From assembly GCA_021234155.1 (NCBI GenBank), contig JAJEKV010000269.1:248001-312000 (forward strand): DNA of 64,000 bases, read 5' to 3'. The stretch's first letter is position 1; the number at the start of each line of letters is the position of its first letter. Position numbers and translations under genes: made by a program. Under the pieces are notes generated by a model, which did no database searches, was not told the DNA's origin, and worked only from the letters and a program-made list of their open reading frames with translations. The DNA comes from Isoetes taiwanensis (Eukaryota; Streptophyta; Lycopodiopsida; Isoetales; Isoetaceae). This document shows positions 21,317 to 32,184 of the stretch, piece after piece.

Positions 21317-22648
21317 TTGGCATCCTTGCAATGGGATGATAGTTCAGTAATGAAGAAGCCCCAACAGATCAAGCAGTATTTGCATGGTCACTTTAGAAAT
21401 TTCTTTGAGGGGAAAGAAATAAGACACCAAGATTGTCTTGAAGATATGGTAATCGCCAAAGCATGCTCGAAAATTTCCCAGTTCCAAAAAGAAATGCTAT
21501 GCTGCCCCTTATCAATGGATGATCTACAAGAAGCGGCTTTCTTATTGGCTAAAGATAAGAGTCCAAGGCTTGCGGAGATCCCTGTTGAGTTTTTCCAACA
21601 CAGCTGGAAGTGGAAAAGCTCCTTTGTACATGCAGCATATCTAGTTTTTGTTAGTGCAGACATGCTGGATAGAAAACGTTACACTAATTGTATAACATTG
21701 ATATCCAAAGTAAAGGAGCCAAAATCAATAAATGATTGGAGGCCAATTACGCTATTATCTTCATTCTATAAAATTATAATGAAGGCATATGCAGAGAGAT
21801 TGAGCCGATTTTAATGCAACACATGTTCAAAATGCAATCAGGATTCCTTTTAGATAGAAGCATTTTAAGGAACATAGGAGCTGCTGCATACAAAGGGTTG
21901 CATTGGGCAAGGAAAATAAATCATTTATTTGAAACTTGACGCATATGATAGCGTAAGTTGGTCATTTCTCAAGAAAATGCTTTTGGGCTTTGGATGGCGG
22001 AGACATTACATCCGTGGCTATGAAGGTTCTTTACTTGAGTCAAGCCATAGTGGTATTTCTTGGTGAAATGTTTGCAATATTTCTAATTTGGAGAGGTATC
22101 AGGCAAGGATGCCCTCTGGCACCACCTTTTTTTAACGTGGTGACAAAAGGTCTTTCTCATTTAGTTCGTTTGGAAGTTGAAGATGATATCACCATGGGTC
22201 TTGTTATGTATGACAGCACTCAATAGGTATGTAATCAATATGCTCACGACATCTGCCTATCCTTGGAGGCGTCTGAATTGAACTTAACAAATGCTAAAGT
22301 TAGACATCACTTCTTGTGCGTGGGATGCTTCCTGAACTGGAATAAATGTGTTGTTTTGTGACCGTTGGACGAAACAATACCTTCATTTGTCCACAGTTAT
22401 CCTTAGAAATTGGTGCCAAAGATGCTTCATATAAGTTGTTAGGTGTTTCGATTGTGACTAATAGGTTTGTTTTGGAGTTAAGGAATGAGATCATGTTGGG
22501 ATAAATATGCATTTGAATTGGTGGAAGGTATGTAAATTGTCAATGGCAGGTAGAATTGTGATGGCAAGGTCAGTTTTATGTAGCACATATGTGTGCGCTA
22601 CCTCTATTTTATTAGCACCGGAGAACATTTTGCGGGAATTATCTAGGA
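21317..22648 (+). pseudogene. LINE-B segment 1: decayed L1-like reverse transcriptase
   Basis: The first 165 codons (21317-21814) carry RT N-terminal motifs: LAKDKSPRLAEIPVEFF (the usual KSPGPDG block), then CITLISKVKEP and INDWRPITLLSSFYKI. After a stop, broken frames give KLDAYDSVSWSFLKK (RT domain 3), IRQGCPLAP at about 22098, and AGRIVMARSVLCSTY near 22550. The catalytic YADD reads as YAHD (about 22239). The sequence stops abruptly at the 119-bp repeat at 22649 and resumes at 25186. Confidence 0.75.
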
Positions 22649-22767
22649 ATATGTAGCACAATAACAGGGGGTTACTTTTAGATTTTTATACGTTTTTTCA
22701 CATGGTTTTTCTATGATTTCGTTGTTGTATTCGTTGAGGTGTACTAAATAGTATTTCTAGAGTGCAC
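22649..22767 (+). repeat. 119-bp dispersed repeat, copy R1
   Basis: Starts ATATGTAGCACAATAACAG and ends TCTAGAGTGCAC. Full-length relatives are at 28548-28665 and 32067-32184 (reverse orientation) and at 36893-37011 (same orientation). It lies exactly where the LINE-B homology breaks. Confidence 0.75.
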
Positions 22768-22835
22768 CCTTTATGGGCCGTTGATTTTTGTTGGTTGGAA
22801 CAATCCGAGGGTTGTTGTCTTTCTCTGCATGTGTT

Positions 22836-23008
22836 TGTGCATGAACACTGCGCATGTGTATGCATGTGCATGTGTGTGCATGTGCATGTGAATGTATATG
22901 CATGTGCATGTGTATTGTGCATGTGCATGTGCATGTGCAAGTGCAAGTGCAAGTGCATGTGCATGTGCATGTGTGCATGTGTGTGCGTGTGTGCATATGC
23001 ATGTGTAC
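22836..23008. repeat. (TGTGCA)n-type microsatellite
   Basis: Imperfect TGTGCA, TGCATG and AAGTGC hexamer repeats. All reading frames through it are low-complexity Cys/Met/Val/His strings and are not genes. Confidence 0.9.
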
Positions 23009-23516
23009 TTGCCCTCTTGGATTCTTATTGCGGAGTGGATTTTACTACCACGAAATGGATTTTTTGCTCACACTTACAAAGGTATTTGTTTTTTAATGTT
23101 TCTTCAGTTAGCATAATGTTTTTTTTTTACAAGGTATTGGTTTCCGATTCTACAATGTAGTCTTTGCAAAACCTCCTTTTTGTTTCCTTCCTAAGATTTC
23201 TTCGCAGATTCAAGTTTAGGCCCCTGTTTGCTTCCAACTCTTGGATATTCTTGGCTTCCGGATTGTTCATAGCAGCCACCTTTAGCTTCAATCAACAAAC
23301 GGATTCTTATGCACACAACAGCGGATTATTCCACGCCTTTTTCCATGTCCGCAGATCACCAAACAAAGTGACCACAAGAATGCATTTATATTGTAGGAAT
23401 GGAACTTTAATCTAACCATAAGGTGAATCATGCATAGAGATGGAGCATCCAAAATCATATGGATTGATAAACAATGGTGTCATTGTGAAAGAGAAATAGT
23501 TGTAGCGGAAGTAACA
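23009..23516. other. Non-coding inside the LINE-B break
   Basis: No gene supported. The stretch 23430-23515 (ASKIIWIDKQWCHCERE) could be a scrap of the LINE-B region between RT and zf-RVT, but this is weak. Confidence 0.3.
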
Positions 23517-23690
23517 ATATGTAGCATAATAATGAGGGGTTTTCTTTGTGTTGCAAATTTTATGACTTTCGAGAATAATGGATCAATCTGCTCTATCTTT
23601 ATGGTAACTTTTACTTATGTTCTATTTGTTTTATTGTGATCAAATTCAAAAGCTATGTGTGATGAAAGCCTCAAATGAATTCTAGTTTTT
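23517..23690 (+). repeat. ~175-bp repeat sharing its start with the 119-bp repeat, copy a
   Basis: Begins ATATGTAGCATAATAATG like the 119-bp repeat, then continues differently (GCAAATTTTATGACTTT ... CCTCAAATGAATTCTAG). A close copy lies at 24385-24560, so foldback copy 1 (23739-24384) sits between two direct repeats. Confidence 0.65.
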
Positions 23691-23738
23691 TCTGGTTTGA
23701 ATTCTAAAAAATTTTGTGTCACCTAGGGGGTGGCGTCC

Positions 23739-24384
23739 CTAAGGCCCGAAGGGGCAAATTTTTGCAACACAAACCATTAACATCCAATATATAAAAATTA
23801 AATCCCCAACACATAACAACCAACACATAACAACCATTGACATTAACAACCAACACATAATTACCATTGACATTAATTAACACAACCATTGGGTCCAACA
23901 CATTTAAATTAAAATCCCCTTAAACCCCCTTTGGTTTGGGTGCATATTCACACCGAGGGGTGGCGTAGGGGGGCGAGAGCCCTCATAATTGTATTTTGCA
24001 CGTATGAAATCAACACCATTATAGTATTCCGCTTGAAATCTTATAGTATTTTGTGAATCTTAGTATACAGTATAGCAAATTTTGTACTTGCATACCCCAC
24101 AAATGAGGAACTTTACGTACGATATAGATTAAGGAATAAGGAGTGAATATGCCTATCCAACAGCTCTCGTTGCCCGGAGTCACCCCCCGTGTGAATATGC
24201 ACCCAAACCAAAGGGGGTTTAAGGGGGATTTTAATTTAAATGTGTTGGACCCAATGGTTGTGTTAATTAATGTCAATGGTAATTATGTGTTGGTTGTTAA
24301 TGTCAATGGTTGTTATGTGTTGGTTGTTATGTGTTGGGGGATTTAATTTTTATATATTGGATGTTAATGGTTTGTGTTGGTTGT
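23739..24384. mobile_element. Foldback-like palindromic element, copy 1
   Basis: Arms of about 200 bp (about 23765-23968 and 24173-24384) are near-perfect reverse complements around a ~200-bp centre. The arms contain short direct sub-repeats (AACACATAACAACC and CATTGACATTAA). The outer edge carries AAGGCCCGAAGGGGC, related to the GGGCCCTTCGGGCCC end of copies 3 and 4. Both arms carry two AACACATAACAACC units and the word TAATTACC, variants absent from copy 2. The layout resembles Drosophila FB elements; no protein is encoded. Confidence 0.75.
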
Positions 24385-24560
24385 TATGTAGCATAATAAC
24401 AGGGGGTTTTCTTTGTATTTTCTTTGTATTGCAAATTTTATAACTTTCAGAATAATGGGATCAATCTGCTCTATCTTTATTGTAACTTTTACTTATGTTC
24501 TATTTGCTTTATTGTGATCAAATTCAAAAGCTACAGATGAAAGCCTCAAATGAATTCTAG
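24385..24560 (+). repeat. ~175-bp repeat, copy b
   Basis: Begins TATGTAGCATAATAACAGG and ends CCTCAAATGAATTCTAG. Matches 23517-23690 over most of its length, with an extra TTTTCTTTGTA unit near its start. Its 3' end overlaps the outer edge of foldback copy 2. Confidence 0.65.
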
Positions 24561-25180
24561 TTACGTGCAAAATACAATTATGAGGCATCCAACATATAAA
24601 AATTAAATCCCCCAACACATAACAACCATTGACATTAACAACCAACACATAACTACCATTGACATTAATTAACACAACCATTGGGTCCAACACATTTAAA
24701 TTAAAATCCCCCTTAAACCCCCTTTGGTTTGGGTGCATATTCACACGGGGGGTGACGTAGGGCAGCGAGAGCCCTCATAATTGTATTTTGCACGTACGAA
24801 ATTAACACCATATAGTATTCCGCTTGAAATCTTATAGTATTTTGCAAATCTTGTTATACAGTATAGCAAATTTTGTACTTGCATACCCCACAAACGAGGA
24901 ACTTTACGTACGGTTTAGATTAAGGAATAAGGGATGAATATGCCTATCCAACAGCTCTCGTTGCCCGGAGTCACCCCCCGTGTGAATATGCACCCAAACC
25001 AAAGGGGGTTTAAGGGGGATTTTAATTTAAATGTGTTGGACCCAATGGTTGTGTTAATTAATGTCAATGGTAGTTATGTGTTGGTTGTTAATGTCAATGG
25101 TTGTTATGTGTTGGGGGATTTAATTTTTATATGTTGGATGCCTCATAATTGTATTTTGCACGTAACTAGAATTCATTTGA
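24548..25180. mobile_element. Foldback-like palindromic element, copy 2
   Basis: Arms of about 210 bp (24548-24757 and 24970-25180) pair essentially perfectly. Each arm has a single AACACATAACAACC unit and TAACTACC, unlike copy 1. The palindrome extends through TTACGTGCAAAATACAATTA and out to AAATGAATTCTAG on both sides. The centre contains GCATACCCCACAAACGAGGA, kept in all five copies. LINE-B resumes about 6 bp after the right edge. Confidence 0.8.
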
Positions 25181-25185
25181 AGAGG

Positions 25186-25545
25186 ATGCCGAAATAAAGA
25201 TAGCATGGCATAAATGTTGCACTTTCAAGAATCATGGCAGACTTGGGATGATTGATCTATCCCTTCATAGCAAGATTCTGGTAGGTAGAGTCATGTAGCA
25301 GATAGTAAGTGGAAAGCTACAATCTCCTAGTCTACAAATGATATATCAATCACTAATTCGTTGTATCTTTTGCAATAAGACCTCTATGCAAGTGGATATG
25401 CCGTGGACGTTGTTTTATAAACTGAAACCGCGGGGACTTTTTCTATTTTGAGATGATTACTTAAGACATGGAGGGCAATTAAAGATTTATGGTAGTTAAA
25501 CATTGGGAATTGTCATTCCATGGCAATGCCTATTTGGTGGATGGA
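25186..25545 (+). pseudogene. LINE-B segment 2: post-RT region
   Basis: Reads IKIAWHKCCTFKNHGRLGMI, then DLSLHSKILVGRV, matching the region after the RT in plant L1 ORF2 (W..CC.PK..GGLG). It is broken by stops and continues segment 1 at the expected place, so the 2.5 kb between them is inserted DNA. Confidence 0.65.
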
Positions 25546-25559
25546 GATAACGAATATTC

Positions 25560-26058
25560 ACAACCAACACATAACAAGCAACACATAACTACCATTAACA
25601 TTAATTAACATAACCATTGGGCCCAACACATTTAAATTAAAATCCCCCTTAAACCCCCTTTGGTTTGGGTGCATATTCACACGGGGGGTGACGTAGGGCA
25701 GCGAGAGCCCTTATAATTATATTTTGCACGTACAAAATCAACACCATATAGTATTTTGCTTGAAATCTTATAGTATTTTGCAAATCTTGTTATACAGTAT
25801 AGCAAATTTTGTACTTGCATGCCCCACAAACGAGGAACTTTACGTACGGTGTAGATTAAAGAATAAGGGGTGAATATGCCTATCCAACAGCTCTCGTTGC
25901 CCGGAGTCACCCCCCGTGTGAATATGCACCCAAACCAAAGGGGGTTTAAGGGGGATTTTAATTTAAATGTGTTGGGCCCAATGGTTGTGTTAATTAATGT
26001 TAATGGTAGTTATGTGTTGGTTGTTATACAAAAAAAAATTTGGGCCCTTCGGGCCCTA
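25560..26058. mobile_element. Foldback-like palindromic element, copy 3
   Basis: Arms of about 130 bp (25560-25695 and 25905-26028) with centre between. Both arms carry GGGCCCAA and ATTAACATTAAT where copies 1 and 2 have GGTCCAA or GGACCCAA and ATTGACATTAAT. The right end runs into an A-rich stretch and TGGGCCCTTCGGGCCCTA. Confidence 0.75.
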
Positions 26059-28547
26059 AAAAAAGCAAACATACGTAAAAATATGTAAAACATGCAAAAC
26101 TCCTATGATCTTCTTTCTAAAAGCATGAAATAATCTGTGTTGCAACAATGTATAGCAGTCTAACTCCTTAGACTCCTGCAACTACATGTAGCAATGTAGA
26201 AACATATACCATGGAATTAAAAAGAGGGAATATTTTGTTATGCAAGCCATGAGAACACCTTGGACAACCCAAGCTGCTCACATTGCAGAACGTGACATGT
26301 GAATCCTGCTACAGTAACACCATACACAAAGAACTCGAGTAACATCAAGCAATAAACCCATTCGATCATTGGTAGATAAATGACTCAATTTATAGTGCTT
26401 CTAAATAAAATGCAGAGAATGGAGCATTAAATCTTATAGAGGCTACATTGTGCAAAAGCCAATATAAAGCCTGCAATTTACAAGCAAAGGAATGATAGTT
26501 CAGTAACAAAAAACAGAAATGCACATTCCCTGCATTTGCTTTCAACAACAAAGCTTCAAATTTTATAAGCTCAAATGCAATACGGCTGCAATTCTATGCC
26601 ACAACCTATAAAAAGGGGCTGTCGTGTTTATAAATCATGCTCTTGCGAAAGCGTTATCTTGTTGCCAAATTTTGTTCATGGCTAGTCATGAAACTGAATA
26701 GGTGCTCTGGTTTACAATTCATTGCTAAAATCACCAACTGCAATCAATGCTTCTATTTGCATTACGAAGCAATGGAGTTATGCTTCTGCTTCTAATTCGG
26801 GTTTCTGGCTGCAATAATTATGGAGAAAGGAAAGCAGCAAGCTTTTACAAGATATCAACACGAAAGGAAAAAAAGGAAGATAACGCTCTCGATAAAGCTA
26901 AGCTAACCTAGTGAATGACGAGCGCAAGGGGCTCAATTGAGTTCCCATCAGTTACTGGTGCAGACTGTTAGTGGGAAACCTGCAAATGAGCCAATGAATT
27001 AGGCCAAGTAATTTCTGAATGCACATCAGCCAGTTGACGATTTACCTGGATTTGTCCACATGGACATTTGAAACGTCTTGCAAACAATCGGAATCTGAAT
27101 GATGGCATATTTCATAAATTAACGCCTGAGGATAGCTTGGGAATGGAAATTCAAAGCTTCAAATAAAACCCTGGCCAAAGAGGGATCTTTCTTCTACGTG
27201 AATCAACCCGTAGCCAAGAGAGCTCCTCCATCTGTGTGAATCATAGAACTCTTTGCAAGAAAGAAAGAAAGAAACAAAGACAGAAACAAATGGGGGGCTA
27301 ACCTATTTCATGCTTTAATGCTCTGATACACCTACAAAATCCGTGCTTCAGCATAGCCTAGATGGATTTCTTGCTTTCTGGCAGTAGTTAGTTGTCATAG
27401 TTCTGGATTTTGATTCAATCTCTGGTTTGTAATCAGCTGCCTTAGCTTTAAAAATATACCTTGGGATAAACTTGTCATTTTTCATGCTGTTAACCTATGG
27501 GGAAAGGGCATCTGCATTGTTAATCCAGAATATGTTGAAAATGAGCATTGATCTTGCCAGCCATATTGCAGGCTTGAAGAACATTTTTGCAACATGCGTT
27601 AAGCTCCACACAGTCTTTCAGAATGCCAATAATACGTATCTTAAAGAAGAAATCTATGTCATGAAGCTGGCTGACAAGCTGCAGAGAAATGGGTGTATAG
27701 TGGATGATAAAGATGCCATTTGTTTTCTGCCCTACCTTTGAGTCCGTTATCACTGCTATCGTTAAGGGAGATGCCTATCAAATTGGATTTTTGTTCCAGG
27801 GACTCCAAGCCACAACAACAAGTTGTCTTTTATAACAATGTTCCTGCTCCGAAGAGAGATCCTAGACTTTGCCCTAGGCATGTGACTTTCCGTCGCATCT
27901 GTGAGGCTGAACTGCACACAGCGTCAAAGTCTGCTTGAGTGGAGTTATATCAAAGTTAGTGGAGTTAATAGCTAGATTGAACCCTGTTCATCATATCAAG
28001 CCATTTTATTCTCACACTCTCTGAAATAGCTCCTCATGCTTCTCAATCATAAAATTGTATAGTAATCTATTCTTACCTGGAACCTGCTAAGAAGGGCCAC
28101 TTTTAGATCATGATATCCCGAAAAGCGGTCCTGTATCACCTTGTAATGCTGTTTCGCAAGGACTGTCATTGGAGCAAGAACCATGACTTGTCTTTTACCT
28201 TCCACTGCATAGATTGCAAACCGATAATCAAGGCCAATGGCAAACCGATAGGTTTCTCTGCTGTGGGATCTGCTCAGACAAGTAACTGGAGAAGAATTGG
28301 GTTTTGTTAAAAAATTTATGGTTACCTCGTTCAGTCGGGCCAGGGCCAGTCCGCTTCATTAATCTCGACAACAGAATCTTATCTTGCTAATCCCTGTTGT
28401 TGCAGATTTGCAAGCCCTGTTTCGTGCCCTAAAATGCTATCCACGAGGCTTGCATGTTCAGCCCTAAAATAAAAAGAGGGCTTTTGTTGTGAGCCCTTGG
28501 ATGTTGGACCATTGAAAAAAAAAAGCTAAATCAACGACTAAGAAATG
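26059..28547. other. Non-coding; a few unsupported frames
   Basis: Mostly AT-rich sequence without genes. A frame from ATG 27484 to 27741 (AGLKNIFATCVKLHTVFQN) and one at 28110-28310 are possible remnants but have no recognisable motif. A short (GAAA)n tract lies near 27260-27290. This block is inserted between LINE-B segments 2 and 3. Confidence 0.35.
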
Positions 28548-28665
28548 GTGCACTCTAGATGTACGCATTAGTAGATCCATTTGAATATATCACGAAATCT
28601 TAGGAAAACCTTAGTGAAAAGCGTACAAAAACACAAAGAAAACCCCCTGTTATTATGCTACATAT
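28548..28665 (-). repeat. 119-bp dispersed repeat, copy R2
   Basis: Starts GTGCACTCTAGATGTACG and ends TTATTATGCTACATAT, i.e. reverse orientation to R1. LINE-B resumes about 15 bp later. Confidence 0.75.
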
Positions 28666-28679
28666 TCAAAGGAAATGGA

Positions 28680-29060
28680 TGTCGTTGTGAGTGAGTTGTG
28701 TCGGTGTTTGGTATTCTCAACGCATTCTATTGTTATGGGAAGATTTCCAAAGGAAGTTCAAGTTGTGTGAGCGAGATAAAAGAATTTGGGAAATGGTAGT
28801 GGCGAACATTCTTTTGTATGCAAGGCCACTGGTTGGGAGCATAGTGTCCAAAGAATCCTTGGGTGCCTTCTTCATGAATGAAACGTCTTCACTCTGATGA
28901 GTTGCTGCAAGTGTCAGGAAGTGGGATGTACAGGTTGATTTTTCATTGCGAATATGGAAGCATGTGTGGAAGAACTCCCTTCCCCTGCAAGTGAAAATCT
29001 TGATCATCCATGGAATATCCAGGGTCAATCATATCAATCAATCAATCTTGTTAATTTGGG
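28680..29060 (+). pseudogene. LINE-B segment 3: zf-RVT region
   Basis: Reads LWEDFQRKFKLCERDKRIWE and, after stops, RIWKHVWKNSLPLQVKILI, which matches the zf-RVT domain (W..VW...LP.KVK.F.W) at the C-terminus of plant L1 ORF2. It completes the LINE-B copy begun at 21317. Confidence 0.6.
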
Positions 29061-29649
29061 ATTTTCCGGCTTGGTGGAAAATGTTTTTGGATTTTTTTTT
29101 TTAATTTGATTTCCTAAGATTTTGTGGGTTTTGGATGCCGGGAAATATTTCCACACTTTCAAAAATCGAGACCAGTTTCTTCTGTATTATTTCGAGTAGG
29201 GTTTTGGGGTTTCTTGGGCTCGCCTTGCTCCACGCTTGCAAATTGCAAGGTGTCGAATCGAAAAATACGGCATGGAGGACATTTGAAAAATGAATCATGC
29301 CCTTATAGGTATGTTGTGAAGTAAGAATCCGGGCTAAAGTTTGTTTTTATGATCAGAGATGCGTCATGCAGGTCCGAATCTGGCCAAACACGCCAACAAA
29401 GAATTTTGCATTAGTAGAGCGCACCATTTTTTTGTAATTCGTTGCTTTTCAGTTTTGATTTGACAATCTGGCTGGGACTTCTGTTGGTTTTACCTGATCT
29501 GGTTGCTTCTTCCCTTATGTATAAGGAGCAAGGTGGCTTACGGATAATGAGTTTAGATTTGTTTTACTAGACAGGTAAATCTTTTTGATTTTATTGCCTA
29601 TTCCCCCTTCCGATTTGATAATTGACTGTGTGCTTCTTGAATTGAACTT
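29061..29649. other. Non-coding
   Basis: No supported gene. Small frames at 29101-29324 oppose each other on both strands and lack motifs. Confidence 0.4.
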
Positions 29650-29989
29650 ACAATACATGTACACAATTAATACCATTAAGTACATTCCCTTAAACCTTAT
29701 GGTATTTTGCAAACTTTAATATACAGTATACAAAAACTTAGACAGGCATACCCCACAAACGAGGATCACTATGTACGGTCCAGATCAAGGAATAAAGGGC
29801 AAATATGCCTATCCGACAGCTCTCGCTGCCCTACGTAACCCCCCGTGTGAATATGCACCCAAACCAAAGGGGGTTTTAGGGGGATTTTATTTTAAATGTG
29901 TTGGATGCAATGGTTTGAGCTAATTAATGTTAATGGTACATATGTGTTGGTTGTTATATTAAAAAAATTTCGGGCCCTTCGGGCCCTAA
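29650..29989. mobile_element. Foldback-like element, copy 4 (centre plus right arm only)
   Basis: Contains the conserved centre (GCATACCCCACAAACGAGGA) and a right arm (CACCCAAACCAAAGGGGGTT) ending with CGGGCCCTTCGGGCCCTA. The left arm is missing, so it cannot fold back. It is more diverged than copies 1-3. Confidence 0.7.
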
Positions 29990-30737
29990 TAAAGCCCTTC
30001 AGTCATTTCGGGCACTAAGAATGGCATAAATGCATGTAACAATTTTTAATTCACTTTTGCATGTAACAATTTTAGAAATATTTGTGCATGTAATTGGATT
30101 ACATGAGACAAGCCTAGAATGATAAAACTGCTTTGTTTTAATAAAAATACAATGATGTGCATTAGTTACATGATGGGATTTCGCACGAGCAAACACAAAT
30201 CACATATCTTCGGATTATAGGTTCCCAAGCCCTATGATTGAAATTATCCACCAAGGATGATATAAATATCCATGAGAGAATACTCGTGAATAAAAATTGC
30301 AGCATTGTGTGCATCTATAGCATCTTGTCCCGATGAGAAATAGTAAACCGGGCGTCTTGTAGCATTAAACATATGTTGTAGCATCAAATATCTGCACGAT
30401 GATAACAAGTTTGCCAAGTAAATATTACCAACCAGTGGGACTTGAACCCATCATGTCCTTGTAACCATCTTAGTAAAGAAATTTGTATCTTAGTAAAGAA
30501 ATTTGTGTACCTGTAACAGCATAAATGCAAAAAAAAAAAAAAATCAAGAGCATTTACACTACTTCAGGCAATACTTCTGAAATCCCAGTGAATATGCATA
30601 CTGACATGACGAGAGACACCATTAGCAGTTACAGCATTCTCTGCTGATATTCACGTTCGTCCTCTAATTTCTTTATAGAGAAGTTGTTCGTCCTCTAATT
30701 TCTTTATAGAGAAGTTACTCACACCTATCGTACGGAC
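29990..30737. other. Non-coding, with short tandem duplications
   Basis: A 31-bp unit (GTTCGTCCTCTAATTTC...) occurs twice at 30652-30713, and TTAGTAAAGAAATTTGT twice near 30470-30507. GGGACTTGAACCCA (about 30437-30450) is a B-box-like word without a tRNA. This is where the downstream exons of the aldo-keto reductase should lie; none are seen. Confidence 0.45.
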
Positions 30738-31179
30738 CATAGTTTAGATGTAATCCACAAATCTTTTCGTTGCACTACATTAGTCTCAAACAAATCGTGC
30801 AAGGCTTTCCCAATCTGTACAATAGGGCACAAAAAGTCAAACCTTCACATGAACATGGCAGCACTATCATAACGAATACCTCTTTCTGATTCCCATAAAT
30901 GTATGCACAATTGATATGTCATTAACCAACCTATAGTCCAAGAAAAGATATGAAAGTTTAGTGCTTGAAGAAGTTTCGAATGTACAAAAGAACCCCGCAA
31001 AAATCTCTTGCCAGGCTCAAATGCACATCGAAACACAAAATTTCACCAGAATTAGAGCAGAAGTTTAACAGTGATAATAAAAAACACCTTAACAGCATTC
31101 TTTAAAGCGCCACCAACAACTCCTTTCTCGGCCTTCCAGGTACCCAAGCCAACAGCAGGAATATAAGCTCCAGTGTTGG
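30738..31179 (-). pseudogene. Aldo-keto reductase (AKR4-like) pseudogene, three exons
   Basis: Three minus-strand blocks sit between consensus splice sites and join in phase 0. Exon A (31179-31088) reads [19 protein letters not shown], the N-terminal signature of plant AKRs. Exon B (30930-30880) should read VGYRHIDCA..YGNQKE but has TAA TGA in place of the Tyr-Arg pair, and HINCA where the catalytic Asp is expected. Exon C (30814-30738) reads IGKALHDLFETNVVQRKDLW, then ITSKLW. Together they match about residues 10-80 of a ~320-residue NADPH-dependent reductase. The rest of the barrel is absent. Two adjacent stops and a changed catalytic residue make it dead. Confidence 0.8.
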
Positions 31180-32066
31180 CTGTAGAAGCATGGCGATCAA
31201 CTTAGGTTACAGCAAAGAAGTGAGGAAAGAAAAAGGAAGGGGAGAAGAGCTTACTCGCCATGCCAAAACAACAGTATTTTAGGGTGGTGTCGTCGCATAT
31301 ACCACGGTTCTAGTTGTACCTACTGCTCCCTAGCACCTTTTCTAAATGGATGACACTGAGGTAAACCACATACCATGTGACTATAGAATTCCAGAAGATT
31401 TATCAGCAACAACAAATTCCTAAAACAACAAATAAATAATGGATTGCCAAGAACCCACCACGCTCAACAAAGCGAAAAACAGATCCCGGCCCTACTGCAC
31501 CTGTTTCGCACAGAACAATGCTCCAACATATAGCATCAACGCCTTAACTTCTTCAGCAATCATCCTTCACCACTTCCCACAAATCAAACCCACCTGCATT
31601 GACCGCAAGAGCAGATCCCTGTTTTTGCCCCAATCGTTTACCAAAATCTACCATTTTGAATGTACCATTCCTGAGCAAAACTTCGGCATAAGAGTCCTAT
31701 ACGATCAGAATAATGAAGGAATCAAAAGAAAGAGCCGAAAAAAATCTGTTTGGGGTTCTGCAAGGCCATGGAATGTGGCTGCATGCACCGAGAAGCAAAA
31801 TTGTAGAGAAAAAAGCCTGATTGAAAAGAAAAGGATGATCCCAATCGGAACTGCATTCTCCATCCTAAGGTGCCTCCTATTTTCCTCAAGATTTTCCTGT
31901 TGGCAGCGCATAGGAATTGGAACCCTAAAGGACTCCCCTTCGAGTCTAGGAAAAACCAAAGAACCCTAAAATACAATTTTTGAGCTTTGCATGGCACTAA
32001 TCAGATAATTTTTTTTTTAAGGGGCTAAACCATTGGCAAGTGCCATAAAAAATAAGGAATATGTAT
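31180..32066. other. Possible 5' region of the AKR pseudogene
   Basis: On the minus strand, TAGGGTTC words (near 31928 and 31970; telo-box-like, common in plant 5' leaders) precede a frame with a hydrophobic start (about 31877-31705). This could be the old leader or first exon. A plus frame of 176 codons at 31439-31969 is cysteine/serine-rich, lacks motifs, and I regard it as spurious. Confidence 0.3.
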
Positions 32067-32184
32067 GTGCACTCTAGATGTACGCATTAGTACATGCATC
32101 AGAATACACCACGAAATCATATAAAAACCTTTAGGAAAAAAGTACAAAAACACAAAAGCAACCCCCTGTTATTATGCTACATAT
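32067..32184 (-). repeat. 119-bp dispersed repeat, copy R3
   Basis: Starts GTGCACTCTAGATGTACG and ends TTATTATGCTACATAT. With R4 (36893-37011, opposite orientation) it brackets a 4.9-kb block with inverted ends GTGCACTCTAGA and TCTAGAGTGCAC. Confidence 0.75.

Noticed and set aside
22698-23160. Several overlapping open frames on both strands
   Set aside because: They arise from the TGTGCA microsatellite; Cys/Met/His/Val strings with no domain.
23719-26088. Recurring ~85-codon frames with repeated VLVVNVNGCYV-type text
   Set aside because: They are translations of foldback arms and occur on both strands because of the palindrome.
31439-31969. 176-codon plus-strand frame
   Set aside because: No motif, and the opposite strand better fits an AKR leader region.
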